Source of the DNA: Pyropia yezoensis
Lineage: Eukaryota; Rhodophyta; Bangiophyceae; Bangiales; Bangiaceae
NCBI GenBank assembly: GCA_009829735.1
Contig: CM020620.1
Coordinates: forward strand, 28,924,951 to 28,988,950
Direction: 5' to 3'
Length of the DNA stretch: 64,000 nt
Part shown: piece after piece, positions 20,201 through 31,935 of the stretch
Layout of the letters: each line of letters begins with the position of its first letter
Position numbering within the stretch: the first letter of the stretch is position 1
Program-made: the position numbers and the translations under genes
The notes under the pieces: model-generated
The model's input: the letters and a program-made list of their open reading frames with translations, nothing else
What the model was told of the DNA's origin: nothing
The model's database searches: none

Positions 20201-22392
20201 GTGGCAAGATTCGGCCTCACCGCGCCCGCCCCGCCCGCGGCTGACACCCACCACTGGCAGCGTGACGGCGGTGGCGACGTGGGGGGTCCCCCTACCGCCC
20301 ACCCCACCGTCCACCCCTGCGGCACGGTGCTGCTGGTGCGGGACTCGGCGGCGGCCGCCGAGGAGGCCGCCCACTCAGTGGTCTCCCTGGCAGCCTTGAC
20401 CGCCTCCCTCGACGCGGGGCCGGTCCAGGCGGAGCGGGCGGCGTAGGCGGGCGGAGCTGGGGGCCCTCCGGGATGCTCTTGACGTGTATGGGGCGGTGCA
20501 GGTGAGGCGCGGAGGCGCGGCTGGCACGGCTGGCGGCGCGCGCGGCTGCCACCCCCGGCATCCTCGAGGTGCTCGTCGGCCTCCCGCTCCTCGGGGCGGC
20601 GGGGATCTTTGCGGACGACTGGGCGGGCAGCGAGTCGGGCGGGGGCGGGGGCGGGGGCGGCGTCCCTTTCCCCCACACCCCCGCCACGGCGGCGGCGGCA
20701 GCGGCGGCGGGCCACGAGCTGCGCTCCTTGGCGGCGGCGCTCGACGGCATCATCCGTGCCCTGGGGGCCTACATGGAGCGCCAATGGGCGGGATACACGC
20801 GGTCCTACTTGTCGGGGGATGGGGACTTGCTGGACCTGCCCGCCGTGGGCTGGGAGCTGCTGGCGCGGACGGCGGCGGGGGGGGGGGGCGGGTGAGGGGC
20901 GCCGCTCCTGCCGCCACCTCTGCCGCCGCCACCGCCCCGCTCGACGGGTCAGGCCTCAGCCGGCGCCTGCCCGAGATGTTCCCTGGAATCGCCTGGCGGC
21001 AGCGCCTCTGCTGCCGCTGCCCGTGCCGGCCAGAACGACGGAGGTGGCGGCGGTGGCTAGGCGCAGCGCCGTGGGCGGCGGCAGCGGCGGCGTTGGTGCG
21101 GTCGGAGCTGGTGCCAACAGGGCCCCGGCGTCCGCACCGGCGGCGACCCCGCCCTCCCCCAGGGCGGTTGCGTCGTCCGAAGGGATGGTCCTCCCCCTGA
21201 CCCCCCTCCTCGACGTGACGCCCGCGCTGGCGGCGGCGGAGGTTACAGCCGTCGTGGCCGCCCTCGAGGCCGCCATTGGGCGGACGCTTTGGGCCACCAC
21301 CGCCGATGCTCTGGCGACCGCGTCGGCGACGGTGGAAATCGGGGGTCCTCCCCCCTCTCCCCGCCCCCGCGGTGCCACCCGCCGCTGGTGGTATTCATCC
21401 ATTGTCAAAACCGTCATGGGGATGGGGAGAGGAGGGGGGGGGGCGCCGGGGGGGGGGGGGGGGGGGCACAACAGCCGCCGGGCCACCTCGGCGGCAACTG
21501 TGCCTGGGGGGGGGGGGGCGGGGCGGGGGGCAGAGGGCGTGGAGGTGAATGGGAGTTGGAGAGACCACAGCGGGGGCTGCTGCACGACACAAGCTGGAGG
21601 GGTAGCGAAAAAACTCTAAGTTAAAGACCGTCTGGGAGGAGAATGAGGTGGCACCTAACAGTGCACCGGGTCAGGTGGGCTGCGCCGGCCACCAGCTGGC
21701 GCGGGGCCGCCACGCCAGCCGCGCCCCACACTCCCGTCCCGCAGGCCACCACGGGTCCGGCGGCTGCCGCCTTCCCTCCCCACCCACCCTTCTTACGCCA
21801 CCCGCGCCACTCACCACCACCGGCAGCATCCACAGACACTTTCGCCACCCCCCTTCCCCCACCGCCCGCCAGTGATAGCGCTGGCACCGAGACGTACTCT
21901 TCCCTGGACCTGGCCCCAGCACGCTCGCAATGTTAATGCCCATCAGCACGGGCCGCCGAGGGGGCGCGGTGCCGCCACGGGCGCCGTCGCCCCCCCGAGT
22001 CCCCGTCTCCCCCCCCCCCCCTCCGCGCCGCCCCCCCCCCCCCCCGCGCTCGCTCCTCAACTAGTGCCCGCCCCCGTTTCGCAATCGCCGCCGCCGCCGC
22101 CGCCGAGGAGGTGCCCGCCCAGGGTGTGGACCTGGCGCTGATGAGGGCCCGCCGCCGCCCGCAGCACCTGGCCAGAGGCGTCATTGTCTGCTGGGGTGCC
22201 CGACGTTTCGCGAAGCGGCCCGCGGCGGTGGCGGGACGCCGTGAAGGGGTGGGCTTCCACCAGGTGGTGGGGGAGGTGGTGCGGCTAATGGGGACCCGCC
22301 CCCCCCGTGACAGGGGAGGCAGCGCCAGGGGGGGAGGCAAAAGGCCTGCCCGACCCCCCGGGGGGGCATGGACGCAGGGGGGGGGGGCGGCG
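20201..22392 (+). other. Possible Ala/Gly-rich gene in fragments
   Basis: Several plus-strand pieces read less like composition artefacts than their surroundings: HPCGTVLLVRDSAAAAEEAA (20.3 kb), a 109-codon piece with GILEVLVGLPLLGAAGIFAD and GHELRSLAAALDGIIRALGA (20.57-20.89 kb), PLTPLLDVTPALAAAEVTAV (21.2 kb), and GVDLALMRARRRPQHLARGV (22.1 kb). They are in different frames with possible GT/AG sites between, so a spliced gene, a decayed gene or chance are all open. No family is recognised. Confidence 0.3.
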
Positions 22393-22702
22393 GCCCTACA
22401 ACAAAAATAACCCCGATATCTGGGTCTTCTGTACCCACAGGCGGACATCTCTGGGACTGGTCGAAAACCCTCCATATGATTTTTCCAGCCATGACCGGAG
22501 AGCACAGCCGCCCACAAGACGGAGTCGCAACCGCCATGCTCGCCGTGCCGCAGACCCCGAGTCGTGGGCCTGGGCTCTCATCACAGGTGCGGCAACGACG
22601 TGCGGTGCGATCGAGAGAGCGCTCAGGGCGTGCATACGGGCCGCTCTCATGACCTAAGGTTGTGCGGTCACTCGAAGAGCAGACCCGGTTCCTGCACTTT
22701 AA

Positions 22703-22790
22703 AACCCGTACATCCGGGTTTCTCCATGGAGGAACCCGGTCATCCGGGTTTCTCCATGACAGAACCCAGATATCCGGGTTCAGACACCCC
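22703..22790. repeat. Three 30 bp repeats, each with a palindrome
   Basis: Units start at 22,703, 22,733 and 22,763. Each has an inverted repeat (AACCCGTACATCCGGGTT, AACCCGGTCATCCGGGTT, AACCCAGATATCCGGGTT); the first two are followed by TCTCCATG. The motif resembles the inner part of the TIRs at 22.4 and 26.1 kb. Confidence 0.8.
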
Positions 22791-22893
22791 GATTATGTGG
22801 GACTTTGATTGGCTACGGATCATCCTCAGCGTCTCACGGGACCGCTCTCGAGGTCAAGCGCCATCCCCGCCCAGGATGCATGCGCACGTAAAA

Positions 22894-22951
22894 CAGATCA
22901 CGCTGCAATATGGCGATATATATATATATCGCCATATTGCAGCGTGATCTG
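22894..22951. repeat. Perfect 58 bp palindrome
   Basis: Arms begin CAGATCACGCTGCAATATGG and close on a central (AT)n run. Every base pairs, with symmetry centred at 22,922/22,923. It can form a cruciform or, if transcribed, a 29 bp hairpin with no true loop. Confidence 0.95.
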
Positions 22952-23039
22952 ATATATATTTGAGGTATTCAAGCCGACCATAATACCCGGCAAATTTAAA
23001 AGTATTTTCAAACAGCGAGAGGGACCCTATCTAGAGGGG

Positions 23040-23579
23040 TTATTGCTTTCTGACATTCGTTGTTTTACATTGTACTTCTAAAATATTCTGCTTCTCCATC
23101 CAGTGCCCCCGCTGGTGGTGGCGGTGCTCTATGCTCGCCATTCCCACCGAATGCACTCCCTGCAGCGGCGGCATCGGCTCCCCCGTCTCCCTGTTCCCCG
23201 CCACTCGAGAGCGATCCACACTTTCCAAGTGGCGAGAGATGAGAGCGCAAGCCCCCCAACTTCGCATACATTGTCGAAGAGGGGGCTCAACATCCTCCAA
23301 AGCAACGACTGCGCGCAAGAGCTTCTCAAGTGGTTGGATAGTCAGCGTGCGGGTCCGATCCAAGCCCCAAATGGCGCGTCGCGTGCGGGCGTTGAGCCTG
23401 TTGCGGTCGCTCAACCCGTACCCGAGGTGCCCCCTCCCGGAGAGGCTGATCTTCTGGAGGGCTTCGCGGGGGACGGGAGCTGTACCCGACTCGAGACCAG
23501 GCACAAGTAAGCCCCCCCTCCCCACCGAGAGCCGTCGGCTGGCGCGCCCCGCCGAACGCCAGTTGCCGGGCGCCCCCAC
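23040..23579 (-). pseudogene. Unrecognised minus-strand frame inside the TIR element
   Basis: A 179-codon frame whose middle part (TIQPLEKLLRAVVALEDVEP, PLRQCMRSWGACALISRHLE) is helical and normal in composition, unlike the Arg/Pro-rich shadow frames nearby. It could be the C-terminal exon of the element's own gene. No family is recognised. Confidence 0.35.
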
Positions 23580-25174
23580 GTCCTCCGAGGCGTGCGCCGG
23601 GGGGGGGGCGGGGGGGGGGGGGGGGGGGGCGGGGGCGGGGCGGGGGGGGGGGGGGCGGAGGGGCGGCGGCCGGCGGGGGGGGGGGGGCGGGCACGTGAGC
23701 CGAAGAAGACCCGCCGCGCGGGCGGGCAGGAGGAGGAGGGGGGACGGTGGGGCTCGTCCTCCGCGCAGGAGGTGCTTGCAGTCGCGTGGCAGCGGGAGTG
23801 GCTCGCCCGGGTGCCCTCAGCGACGGTGCGCAGCTTGGACGGCGCGGAGGAAGGGGAGGGGGGGGAAGGGGCCCAGCCGACGATCGCGAGCGCGGAGGGA
23901 GGGGGGGAAGAGGCAATGGCGCAGGGGAAGGAGGCGCGCACCCCGCGCCAAGGGCGTGTGCAGCACGGGCGGCTGCCTGCATGCTTTCCGTGACTGCCAA
24001 AGGAAGAAGAAAAGTCAGACATCAGGTTATGAGGTGCGACAGCAGAACACAAAAACAAGGGTCGCGTCAGAGAGCTGGTCAAGAAAAGAACAGGGAGACA
24101 GACCCTATCTTTTTCTCACCAGCTCAAAACATTAGATGGACGTGCATCGTTCCTGGTGTTGCCATGGATTGAGAGAACAAGCGCGCCTGTGCGGGGCGGT
24201 TTGAAGGCGGGAGACCCCGCTTCCTAGCCGGGGCTATGGTGGATGTGGGCGTGGCCGCTGTGCAGCAGCAGGCGCGACACGACGACCAGAGGGACGCAGA
24301 GCTTGGCACGGTCGTCGTCGACGGGCCGCGAGCACAGCGCGTAGCGCAACCGTCGTGTGCGCTTTATATACGCGCGCGCGGTGGGGTGAAAGCTCCCAGC
24401 AAAACAGACGCTGAGAGTGGCGCGCCCCCATTGGGGTCCGTGAACGCATCTGATTGGCTCTCCTGGAGACCTCAAAGTTTAACGTTGTTTTTGGGAGGCC
24501 ACAATGCGGCGGCCAAGCGCGGCACGTCCCTGCGCCACACGCTCGCCTACCCCTCTCTGAGACCACTCCTCAACGGGGTGTATCTCATCCAGGGCCCCCC
24601 AAATACGCCTCCCGAGAAATGTAGCACCCCGAATAAACCCCTCTCCCGCCTCGCTGGAGCGTTTTGCGTCCTATGATCTCCGGCCCGCCACCGCTTGTGC
24701 GCCACACAGTGCCGCCTCCCCCGTCCCAGAGTCATCGTGCAGGGGCTGTATCTTTCAAATGCCCAGCTGAAAAAGCCTCGAAAAACTTGTAGCCCCCCGC
24801 TGCGCCTCACGTCGACGCCGCAGGGTGTGGTGGGCAGCCGCGCCAGCGCCGCACTCGTCGAGCAGTCTAGGGGTGGGATCAAAAGCCCGAAATATCTTTC
24901 TAGAGCAGCCTTCCAGCCCATCACAAACGGTGTCTGCCTGGCGAAGGTGCTGTTCATTGGATCCTGCAGAATCTTCCGTCTCCGGCCGGGTGAGCACGGC
25001 CCCCACGTACCGACCCGGATCGAGGGTCCTCAGGCACCCCTTTCCCCCCCCTCTGCGCAGACATTATTGAATCTCACGACGCAGAGAACGGCTCACGAGC
25101 AAACAAAACGAAAGGCCGTCCATCACGGCATAGAGTCCCAACCACTCCGCTCACGGCGAGAAGGGGAATACATT
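23580..25174. other. Interior of the TIR element
   Basis: It starts with long G runs (23,598-23,690), then ordinary sequence. Minus-strand pieces around 24.6-24.95 kb (for example FVMGWKAALERYFGLLIPPL) may be exonic but no continuous gene can be supported. Confidence 0.3.
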
Positions 25175-25474
25175 TCATACGTCCGTCGATGGAGGAAAAA
25201 CAGTCCATGTCCAGCCGTCTTTCAGGAGTCTGTATTTTCCCTGACGATCAGCCGCTGAGCGAACACACTCAACGTAGGCGAAAGCTCGCGGCTCCCCGAC
25301 GTGTGCCAAGGCATAGTGGTGCGCGAGCCCGTAGGTAGTGACGGCCACACGTCGGACCGCGCCAGTCCGCATTTCGTGAAGATCTTCAGAGTCAATCTTC
25401 AAGAGGTTGTGTCGCCGACGCCCTGGACCATTCGTGGAGACGGATCCACCAATGACGCCTCCAGCGAGCCGCAA
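25175..25474 (-). pseudogene. Unrecognised minus-strand frame inside the TIR element
   Basis: The frame contains HNLLKIDSEDLHEMRTGAVR then VAVTTYGLAHHYALAHVGEP and RAFAYVECVRSAADRQGKYR. It looks like real protein and resembles the BAH-like or regulatory segments found in some large transposases, but that comparison is loose. It overlaps the next frame in another phase, so an intron or decay is implied. Confidence 0.35.
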
Positions 25475-25827
25475 CCTGGAGCCGTTTCCTGGAAAACTGG
25501 ATCAATGGGTGCGCCTGGAAGAGCGTCAAAGTTGATGCCGTTGGCTTCTTCCACGACTTCTTCGTCTGGTAGATCATCGTTCGCAATCCAAACTCCGTCA
25601 TGAGAGCCGCTTGCCGAATCCGAATCGTAGGAACCGTCCGATGCGCTAACATCTGCCGCACCCGCCGGATCATTGTCAACAATGTCGGCGCCGCCTGCCA
25701 CCGGGGGGGCCTGGGAAGGACAAGCTGAGCCGGTGGCGCGCCACTGGCTGCTCGCCCCTGCTTCAGGACCCGTCAGCCGTGGACGCTTTCCTTTGATGTG
25801 GCGGAACGATGTAGATCTCGGAATCAT
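25399..25827 (-). pseudogene. Acidic N-terminal frame inside the TIR element
   Basis: A 142-codon frame starts MIPRSTSFRHIKGKRPRLTG and has a Ser/Asp-rich stretch (DGSYDSDSASGSHDG) followed by acidic DDLPDEEVVEEANGINFD. A basic start followed by an acidic region is common in transposase or nuclear-protein N-termini. It is the most upstream good frame on this strand, so it is a candidate first exon. Confidence 0.35.
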
Positions 25828-26145
25828 CTTGCCGCCACACTGATGACAATGGCATTATTGGTACGAGTCGGCGTTTCCCGACATTGTGGCCCGTCTGACG
25901 GAAGGAAGGGGGGGAGGGGCGGGGTTACGAAGCGGGGGTGCCGAGGAGGAAGCACAGCTGGAGAGGGAGGGAAGGCCGTGACGCGTGGGAAGGAGGCTGT
26001 CGAGCGAAGGGCAGGGGAGGGTGTGAAGGGGTGGGGGAGGGATGGGGGGTGACGGGCGGGATGTCGCGCTCTTTGCTGAGATGGGATGATGAGTGGGATT
26101 ATGGTGCCCAGAACCCGGATATCGGGGTTATTTTTGTTGAAGGGC

Positions 26146-26740
26146 GGGCGGTGCCGCACGGGACGGGCCCAATCGCGTCGGGGGGGTTTCGTATGGAAGG
26201 TTGAGGAGGGAGGGGCCGACGGGCACGTCGCCCTCTCAGCGGCGGGTGGCGGGGTCAGGCAGTGCCATCGGGCGTGTCCCGCGCCGGGTGGGACTCCGCG
26301 CCGCCTTCCGCAACCCGCTGCCCCGCTGTCGCCGCGGTCATCGTGATGGAGGCGCGGGCGGTGGCGCGGCCGCTCCCTGCCCACGGCGGCGCGCTCTCTG
26401 GCCGTAAGTCCCCTGCCAGCCGTCTGGCGGAGCCACGTGACGCGGACCCGGGCAGGCACCCCCCCACGCGGGCCTGCCACCTCCACTACGCTGCCACTTG
26501 CGCAGAGCCGCCTTCCCGCGGGCGCTGACTCGAGCTCAGCCGCGTTCCCCCCACCTCGCTCCCCTCCCCTCCCTCTGGTCCGCACCCCATCCGTCGGTAG
26601 ACGCTCAGTCCCCCCCCCCCCCCCCCCCCTCTCTCACCTCGTGCACTACGCTGGCGCACTGTCGCCTTCTCCCGCTGCTATTGGCGGCGGCGGCGGTGGC
26701 GGTGACCGGCCCCCGCCCCCCTAGCCTCCCCTCCAGTGGG
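26146..26740. other. GC-rich flank left of E2
   Basis: No gene is supportable. It includes a C run at 26,611-26,629. Confidence 0.35.
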
Positions 26741-27208
26741 TGGCAGTAATAACCCCCAGGTAGGGGGGCAACACGTGCCATGCAAGGGGCGGCAGGCCAC
26801 TAGCTTGACCCGTTCCTTCCCCTGCATTTGGGTCCATATTCCCTAAGTTTGGGATAGTTAGCTTAGTAGTAAATCGAACGTGGATTTGAGAGTTTTCCGC
26901 ATTTTATCGTGTTGGGTTTTCGTGTGACCCGGTGGGCAGGTGCTGGGGTGGGAGATTCTGAGTGGCGAGATTCTGAGGGGACCCTGGGGGGATAAGGGGA
27001 GGGACAGCGGGGCTTGGCCTCGCTTCCCGGTCCCGACCAAGAAACTGTTGGCCCAGACACCATCTTCTTGTTTGTCCGTGGGGGGATTGCCCCACAACAG
27101 GGACAGTGTGTGTGCGACTTGCACTTCTTCCGGTTCCCCCGACACGGGAGGCAGCCCTTGCGCACCGCCCCAACTTGGGTGTCGCGTGTGCGAGTGGTTT
27201 TTGCCACA
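26741..27208 (+). repeat. E2 5' LTR
   Basis: It begins TGGCAGTAATAACCCCCAGG and ends TTTGCCACA. It matches 47,265-47,733 over its whole length with about 17 substitutions. Confidence 0.9.
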
Positions 27209-27210
27209 TT

Positions 27211-27227
27211 TGGTGGAGCAGCAGGGG
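27211..27227 (+). promoter_or_regulatory. E2 candidate primer-binding site
   Basis: TGGTGGAGCAGCAGGGG lies two bases inside the 5' LTR, identical to the sites in E1 and E3. Confidence 0.75.
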
Positions 27228-27327
27228 AGAGAGGTAAACTTTACCTCCGGGTGCACCCGGGTGTAGGGGGCCCTCTGTCTCAGAAGATCGGTGGCCTTGG
27301 ACCGTGTCATACGGATCGTTAGGCAAC

Positions 27328-29392
27328 ATGGCTGGTTCGGACCCCCCGTCGTCCGGGGAGTACACGGGTGACGCACGTACTCCGGTGCCTTTGAGTACTG
27401 GCGAGACACAAGTAGGTTTGCCTGGGGTCAGAGAGGGACTAGAGGTCCCTCAAGCCAGCAGGACTGGGAGTACGGGCGGGCAACAGGCCACCCCGACTCA
27501 GTCGGGAGTTCATTCGAGTGACGCTCCTGATGTTGGTGGGCCGAAGTCCGACCACCGTGTGGTGTACTCAACGGGAACGTCCCAAGGTGTGAGGACTGTC
27601 CCCGCGGGTTCCACTCGGGTTCGAACCAACTTTGGCTTGGAGCCGTCGCCAACTAGGCTTTCGGAGGACGGCGGACCTCGGATGGTCGGCGATGGGCTCG
27701 CGCCCATCCCCCCGGTTGAGACCCCTGGGGATCGTTGTTACCTCTCAGGTGGACTCCCGAAAGCGGACCGAGACTCAACTGGAGTCGATAATCCACTCCT
27801 CGCGGAAACTGTCCGTCGGGAGGCGACCAGTGTGTTGCGGCAGACTTTGCCGGACCTGGTGGTCACGATGACGAATACTATTCTGAATCAGATCGTGGCG
27901 AGTTCGCCAGATGGTCTCAATGTCCAGACCGGATTGGGGCTTTCGAGCCCTCAGACGCAGGGGGAAGCCCTCCCTTCGCCTGTCTCGGGTCGCCCCGAAC
28001 CGGGGGCGACCCCTGTGACTCCCCACGAGGGAGCCACGCCATTCTCGGTGGGGCGTACGCCCTTCACAGGGGAGTTCCCCTCGGAAACGCCGGTGGCTAC
28101 ACCAAGCTAGCCGCGGCAGACGACAGGCACTGCGGGTCAACTCACCCCATTGCCTCAGCGGCTTTTCTCTCAACGTGAGGTGCCGCCCAAGATCCAGGTA
28201 GCCAACCCGGTCTACCAGAGGATCTCTGACTCTGAGACCTACGCCCTCCACAACAAGTCGGTGGCGTACGGTCCTATTCAGGCCCGAGCTATGGGTCGCG
28301 CCAAGAAGAATGCACTTACCTCTTTTGGTCACAAAGCTGGAGTGGGATGGAACTCCCCCCCTCCGTGTCTTTGAGTTTTGACGTCGTTTCACAAAAGCCT
28401 GTGACGACAATGCCATAAGTGAAGGCATGGCTTTCTTCATGCTACAGAAGTTTACCAAGGGCGACCTACGGACAGAACTTATGTCCGCCATGCCCAGTTC
28501 CTCAAGTGGAGGAGCTGGTGAGGTGACGTCCTACTTCGAGCTCGTCTACTGGTTGTTGAGAGCTATGGTGGATGAAGCAGCGTTGGCTTCTCAAGTTGAG
28601 GAGTTTACGCAAGCTCATCAGGAATAGACTGAGGACGAGCTGCCCTTTGCGGAGCGGGTTCGTAAGCGCAACAATCTTTGTGGTTTTCTTCATCCACCAG
28701 CTGTGGTGAAGAGTCGGTTTGTCGAGGGACTCCATTGATCAGTCCGTATGGAGACCCGGGAGCATAATACGGCCCGGGCGACACTGGCCGAGTTGGCTAG
28801 GTTCGCCTACCGCAGAGGTGAGGCCTACCGCAAGTTGCGGGAGGAGCAACGCCAGGAGCATCAGGCCGAGTTTGCCAGAGAACGAGAGGAGGCGCGCCAG
28901 GCCAGAGAGCTACGAGAGGCACGCCGAATCCGCAAGGAGAGTGTAGTAGCTGCCGTGGGAACTTCCCAGGGCACCTCGTCGGCTTCCAAAATCGGGAATA
29001 CCCCTCCGGGAGCTGACCATCGGTGTTGGAACTGCAACTCCGATGGACACTGGGCATATGATTGCCCTATGCTGAGTAAATGCATTCAACAACTCGTTAA
29101 GAATGCGAGTAAGAAGTCGGCTACGCACGAAGAACGTTCACGCCGCGAGGGTGGACCTCGACCGGTAGTGGCGGTCACGACACCCTCGGCGGAAGGGGCG
29201 GACACGTCGTCCTCGGACTCGTCGTCTTCCCCTTCGCCCTCGGATTCCGACGCCAAGTCGGCGGGAAACGAAAGACCGTTGGAGCTGGCCGTGCTAAGCT
29301 CACAACGGCAGCCTCGGCCAAGTGGGTCAAGAGGACGAACCAACCCTGCCGGATACTGCGCCGACCTAAGGGAGTCCGCCCACCTCGGGTAG
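27328..29392 (+). pseudogene. E2 gag region
   Basis: Fossil gag. The first part is Pro/Ser/Thr-rich (MAGSDPPSSGEYTGDARTPV). Shorter frames follow, and the last holds a basic coiled segment rich in Arg and Glu and a zinc knuckle CWNCNSDGHWAYDC, followed by a Ser/Asp-rich tract. The order matches E1 and E3 gag. Broken in several places. Confidence 0.8.
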
Positions 29393-29430
29393 GACTCCCC
29401 AAGAACGTAAACCCAGGTCGGGTTATCGCG

Positions 29431-30384
29431 GTGCTGACAGGTAAGAACTTCCAGGTGGCTGGCCGGGTGCAACTAGCCCCCAACCGTGCCTGTTGTGCCC
29501 GTATCGTACTTGACACCGGTTCAGCAGCCTCCTTGATACGCAAGTCGCTACTACCCAAGGAGATGAAGCTCCAACGCTGGAGGTCTAAGGCCGACCATAT
29601 GATTGACATCAATGGTGGGGTACTTCCCATTGTTGGTGCCGTGACCCTACCAACTAGGTTGGGGACCCATGAGGTCGACGTGACCTATGGAGTAGTCGAG
29701 AATATATCGGTACCCCTGCTTCTGGGTACCCCTTATGTTGTAACACAAGTGCCTTTGATTTGTGGCCCTGAGTATTGGGTCAAGTTGATGAATGGGGAGA
29801 CCATCCCCATCCTTGGTAAGGGAAAGTCTGTGGCTCATGTGAAAGGTTCTCAGTCGAAGCCTGCTTGCTCCGTGAGAGAAGGGTTTTCTGCTACCCTGCG
29901 TTTAGCCCGTAAGGTCACGTTGCCCCCCAACTCGGTGGCACACGTTGACGTTGTAACTGATTATACGGGGAACGGGTTGGTGCACCCTAACCCCAGTCTT
30001 GCTCGCAAGCACCAAGTGCATGTTGCCCTTGCCACAATAGACTCCAAAGCCGGAGTCCCGTGGAGGATTCAGGTGATGAACCTGAGCTCTTCGCCCGAGT
30101 ACTTCAAGTCGGGAGCCAAGTTCGGCTACATCGACCAGCATGAGGGACCAAGAGTAGCGGTCACCCTCAACGCGGGCGCGAGTAGCGACCCGAAGTCCGG
30201 AAAGGAGAAGCACCAAGCCAAGCCGGCCGCCTCTCCTCGACCCCACGTGAACATGGAGAATGTTCCCCCCAGGTTGAGGGTTCAAGTTGAACGCCTCTTG
30301 GACCAATTTCACAAGTTGTGGGATGGTCAATTGGGACTCATGAGAGCCACCGAACACCGGATCGAGTTGAAACTCGGTGACCCC
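29431..30384 (+). pseudogene. E2 protease and linker to RT
   Basis: Fossil segment with the retropepsin signature IVLDTGSAASLIRKSLLP and VPLLLGTPYVV. The linker toward RT ends at EHRIELKLGD, the equivalent of QHRIDLVPGA in E3, where an unrelated 634-base insertion begins. Confidence 0.85.
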
Positions 30385-31018
30385 TGTGGTGTTTGTGGCC
30401 CTCGGTCCTCCTCCGGAGACAGCGGAGTGCTGGCCTACGTTGGGGCGTCAGCGGATCATTGGTCGGCCGTCACGGGATGGCGGGCGTTGCTGGCCGTTGG
30501 TTGTGGACCGACCGAGGGAGGCGGTTCTGGACTTGGTGCCCTTGGATTTGACTGTTGTCTATGCATTTACCTCTTCTCGATTTTCCTTGCGTATTTTCGT
30601 GCTTTTCGCCCTTTTTCTTCCATTGGGTTTTTCGGGCGGATTGCATCCGTGTGTGGGGCGTTTTTCGCTTGCTTTTCCTTCGAGGGATTGTTGTTGGCAC
30701 GGGTGACCCGGTGCGCTCCGGAGTAAACCGGGTGCATGCTGGCACTTGGCCCGCTGGGGAGGGCACCTGGGAGGTCACCTGGGGAGCCCCATTGGAGGGT
30801 TCTTAGGGGCTTGGCCCGGGGTCCCAACGAGGTCCCTCTTGTAAAACAACGTTGCTTTAGGCTTCTCCTTCCCCTTGGGCAAAAGCCTTTTACCTTTACC
30901 TCGGACCTTGAGGTGGGCAAGCGCGCGTGGGGTTCCCTGGCTCGTTCCTTCTAGTGGTTACCTGTTGTCCCTCTGGGGTGGATTGGGTTCCCTGTGGGCA
31001 CGCGGTGGTCATAACGCT
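30385..31018 (+). mobile_element. 634 bp insertion within E2 (solo-LTR-like or MITE-like)
   Basis: This segment lies inside the protease-RT linker and has no counterpart in E1 or E3. It starts TGTGGTGTTTGTGGCCC. The five bases ACCCC occur on both sides (30,380-30,384 and 31,019-31,023), a possible target duplication, although the right-hand C run makes this weak. It has a T-rich centre with no long domain-bearing frame and matches none of the LTRs in this window. Its end lacks the usual CA, so solo LTR is only one option. Confidence 0.5.
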
Positions 31019-31932
31019 ACCCCCCCCCTATACGTCAACAACCGTACAGGGAAGGGCCCCGTTCAAGGGCCCTCATCAAGGAGCAAGTCGCTCGCATGGA
31101 GGCCCTCGACGTGATTGAGCCCAGCAACGCCGAGTGGGCGAGTCCGGTGGTCATTGTCCCCAAGGTTGATGGGACCCCACGGTTCTGTATCTACTACCGT
31201 AAGCTCAACTAGAGCACGGTGAAGGATAGTTATCCCCTCCCTAGGATGGACGACTGTCTGGACTCTCTGGGGGAGGCAAACTTGTTCTCTACCCTAGACT
31301 GTAAGGCGGGGTATTGGCAAATTCCCATTGCCCCGGAAGGCAGGCATAAAACTACCTTTACGTGTCACTGTGGTACCTACCATTGCAAGCGACTACCGTT
31401 TGGACTGTGCAACGCGCCGGCAACGTTCCAGCGCGACATGGACGTGATTCTAGCCGGAGTACGGTGGCAGGTCTGTCTTGTGTACCTAGACGATATCATT
31501 GTGTTCTCTCGAAGTCCGGAGGAGCACATTGGCCATCTTGGCTAGGTGTTCAAGCTACTTGCTGACGCCGGTGAGTCTCTGAAGGCGAGAAAGCGCCACC
31601 TCTTCACTCAGGAGGTGGAATACTTGGGACATGTTGTCCGTCCGGGGCGCCTCAGTGTCAACGAGAAGAACTTGAGGGCCATCCGTAAGGCTCAGTACCC
31701 CCGGACACAGACCCAGATGACGAGCTTCCTCGGAATGTGTACCATGTACCGAGGATTCACCAAGGGCTTCGCCAAGGTAGGGAAGCCGCTGAATGAGCTA
31801 GTTACCTCGACGCTACCGAAGAACCTGCCTCCCCCAAGTCGGGTGGAGCAGGAATCCTTTGAGACTATTCGGGACCTACTGCTGAAGCCCCCTATCTTGG
31901 CTAATTTCAGGTTAGGAGGCCACTACATCTGA
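31019..31932 (+). pseudogene. E2 reverse transcriptase
   Basis: Fossil RT with SPVVIVPKVDGTPRFCI, KDSYPLPRMDDCLDSLG, TLDCKAGYWQIPI, LPFGLCNAPATFQ, the catalytic CLVYLDDIIVFS, and the connection region TQTQMTSFLGMCTMYRGFTK. It closely parallels E3 RT. Confidence 0.9.
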
Positions 31933-31935
31933 GAC

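Larger units (their letters stand above)
22393..26145. mobile_element. Putative TIR-bounded DNA transposon, 3.75 kb, decayed
   Basis: The left end reads GCCCTACAACAAAAATAACC then CCGATATCTGGGT. The reverse complement of the right end reads GCCCTTCAACAAAAATAACC then CCGATATCCGGGT, so about 33 bases match with two differences. Palindromic ACCCGGATATCCGGGT-like motifs recur just inside the left end (22,703-22,790), as expected of subterminal transposase-binding sites. Minus-strand reading segments at 25.8-25.2 and 23.6-23.0 kb may be remnants of its gene. No target-site duplication is clear. The superfamily is not identified. Confidence 0.55.

Noticed and set aside
18054-20207. 717-codon minus-strand frame and several overlapping plus-strand frames of 366 to 566 codons
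   Set aside because: They cover the 185 bp tandem array and GGC/GCC repeats; stop codons are rare there in every frame, and the proteins are Pro/Arg/Ala strings without domains.
20609-21619. 336-codon plus-strand frame
   Set aside because: Mostly Arg/Gly/Pro; only short parts look protein-like, so it was kept only as a possible fragmentary gene.
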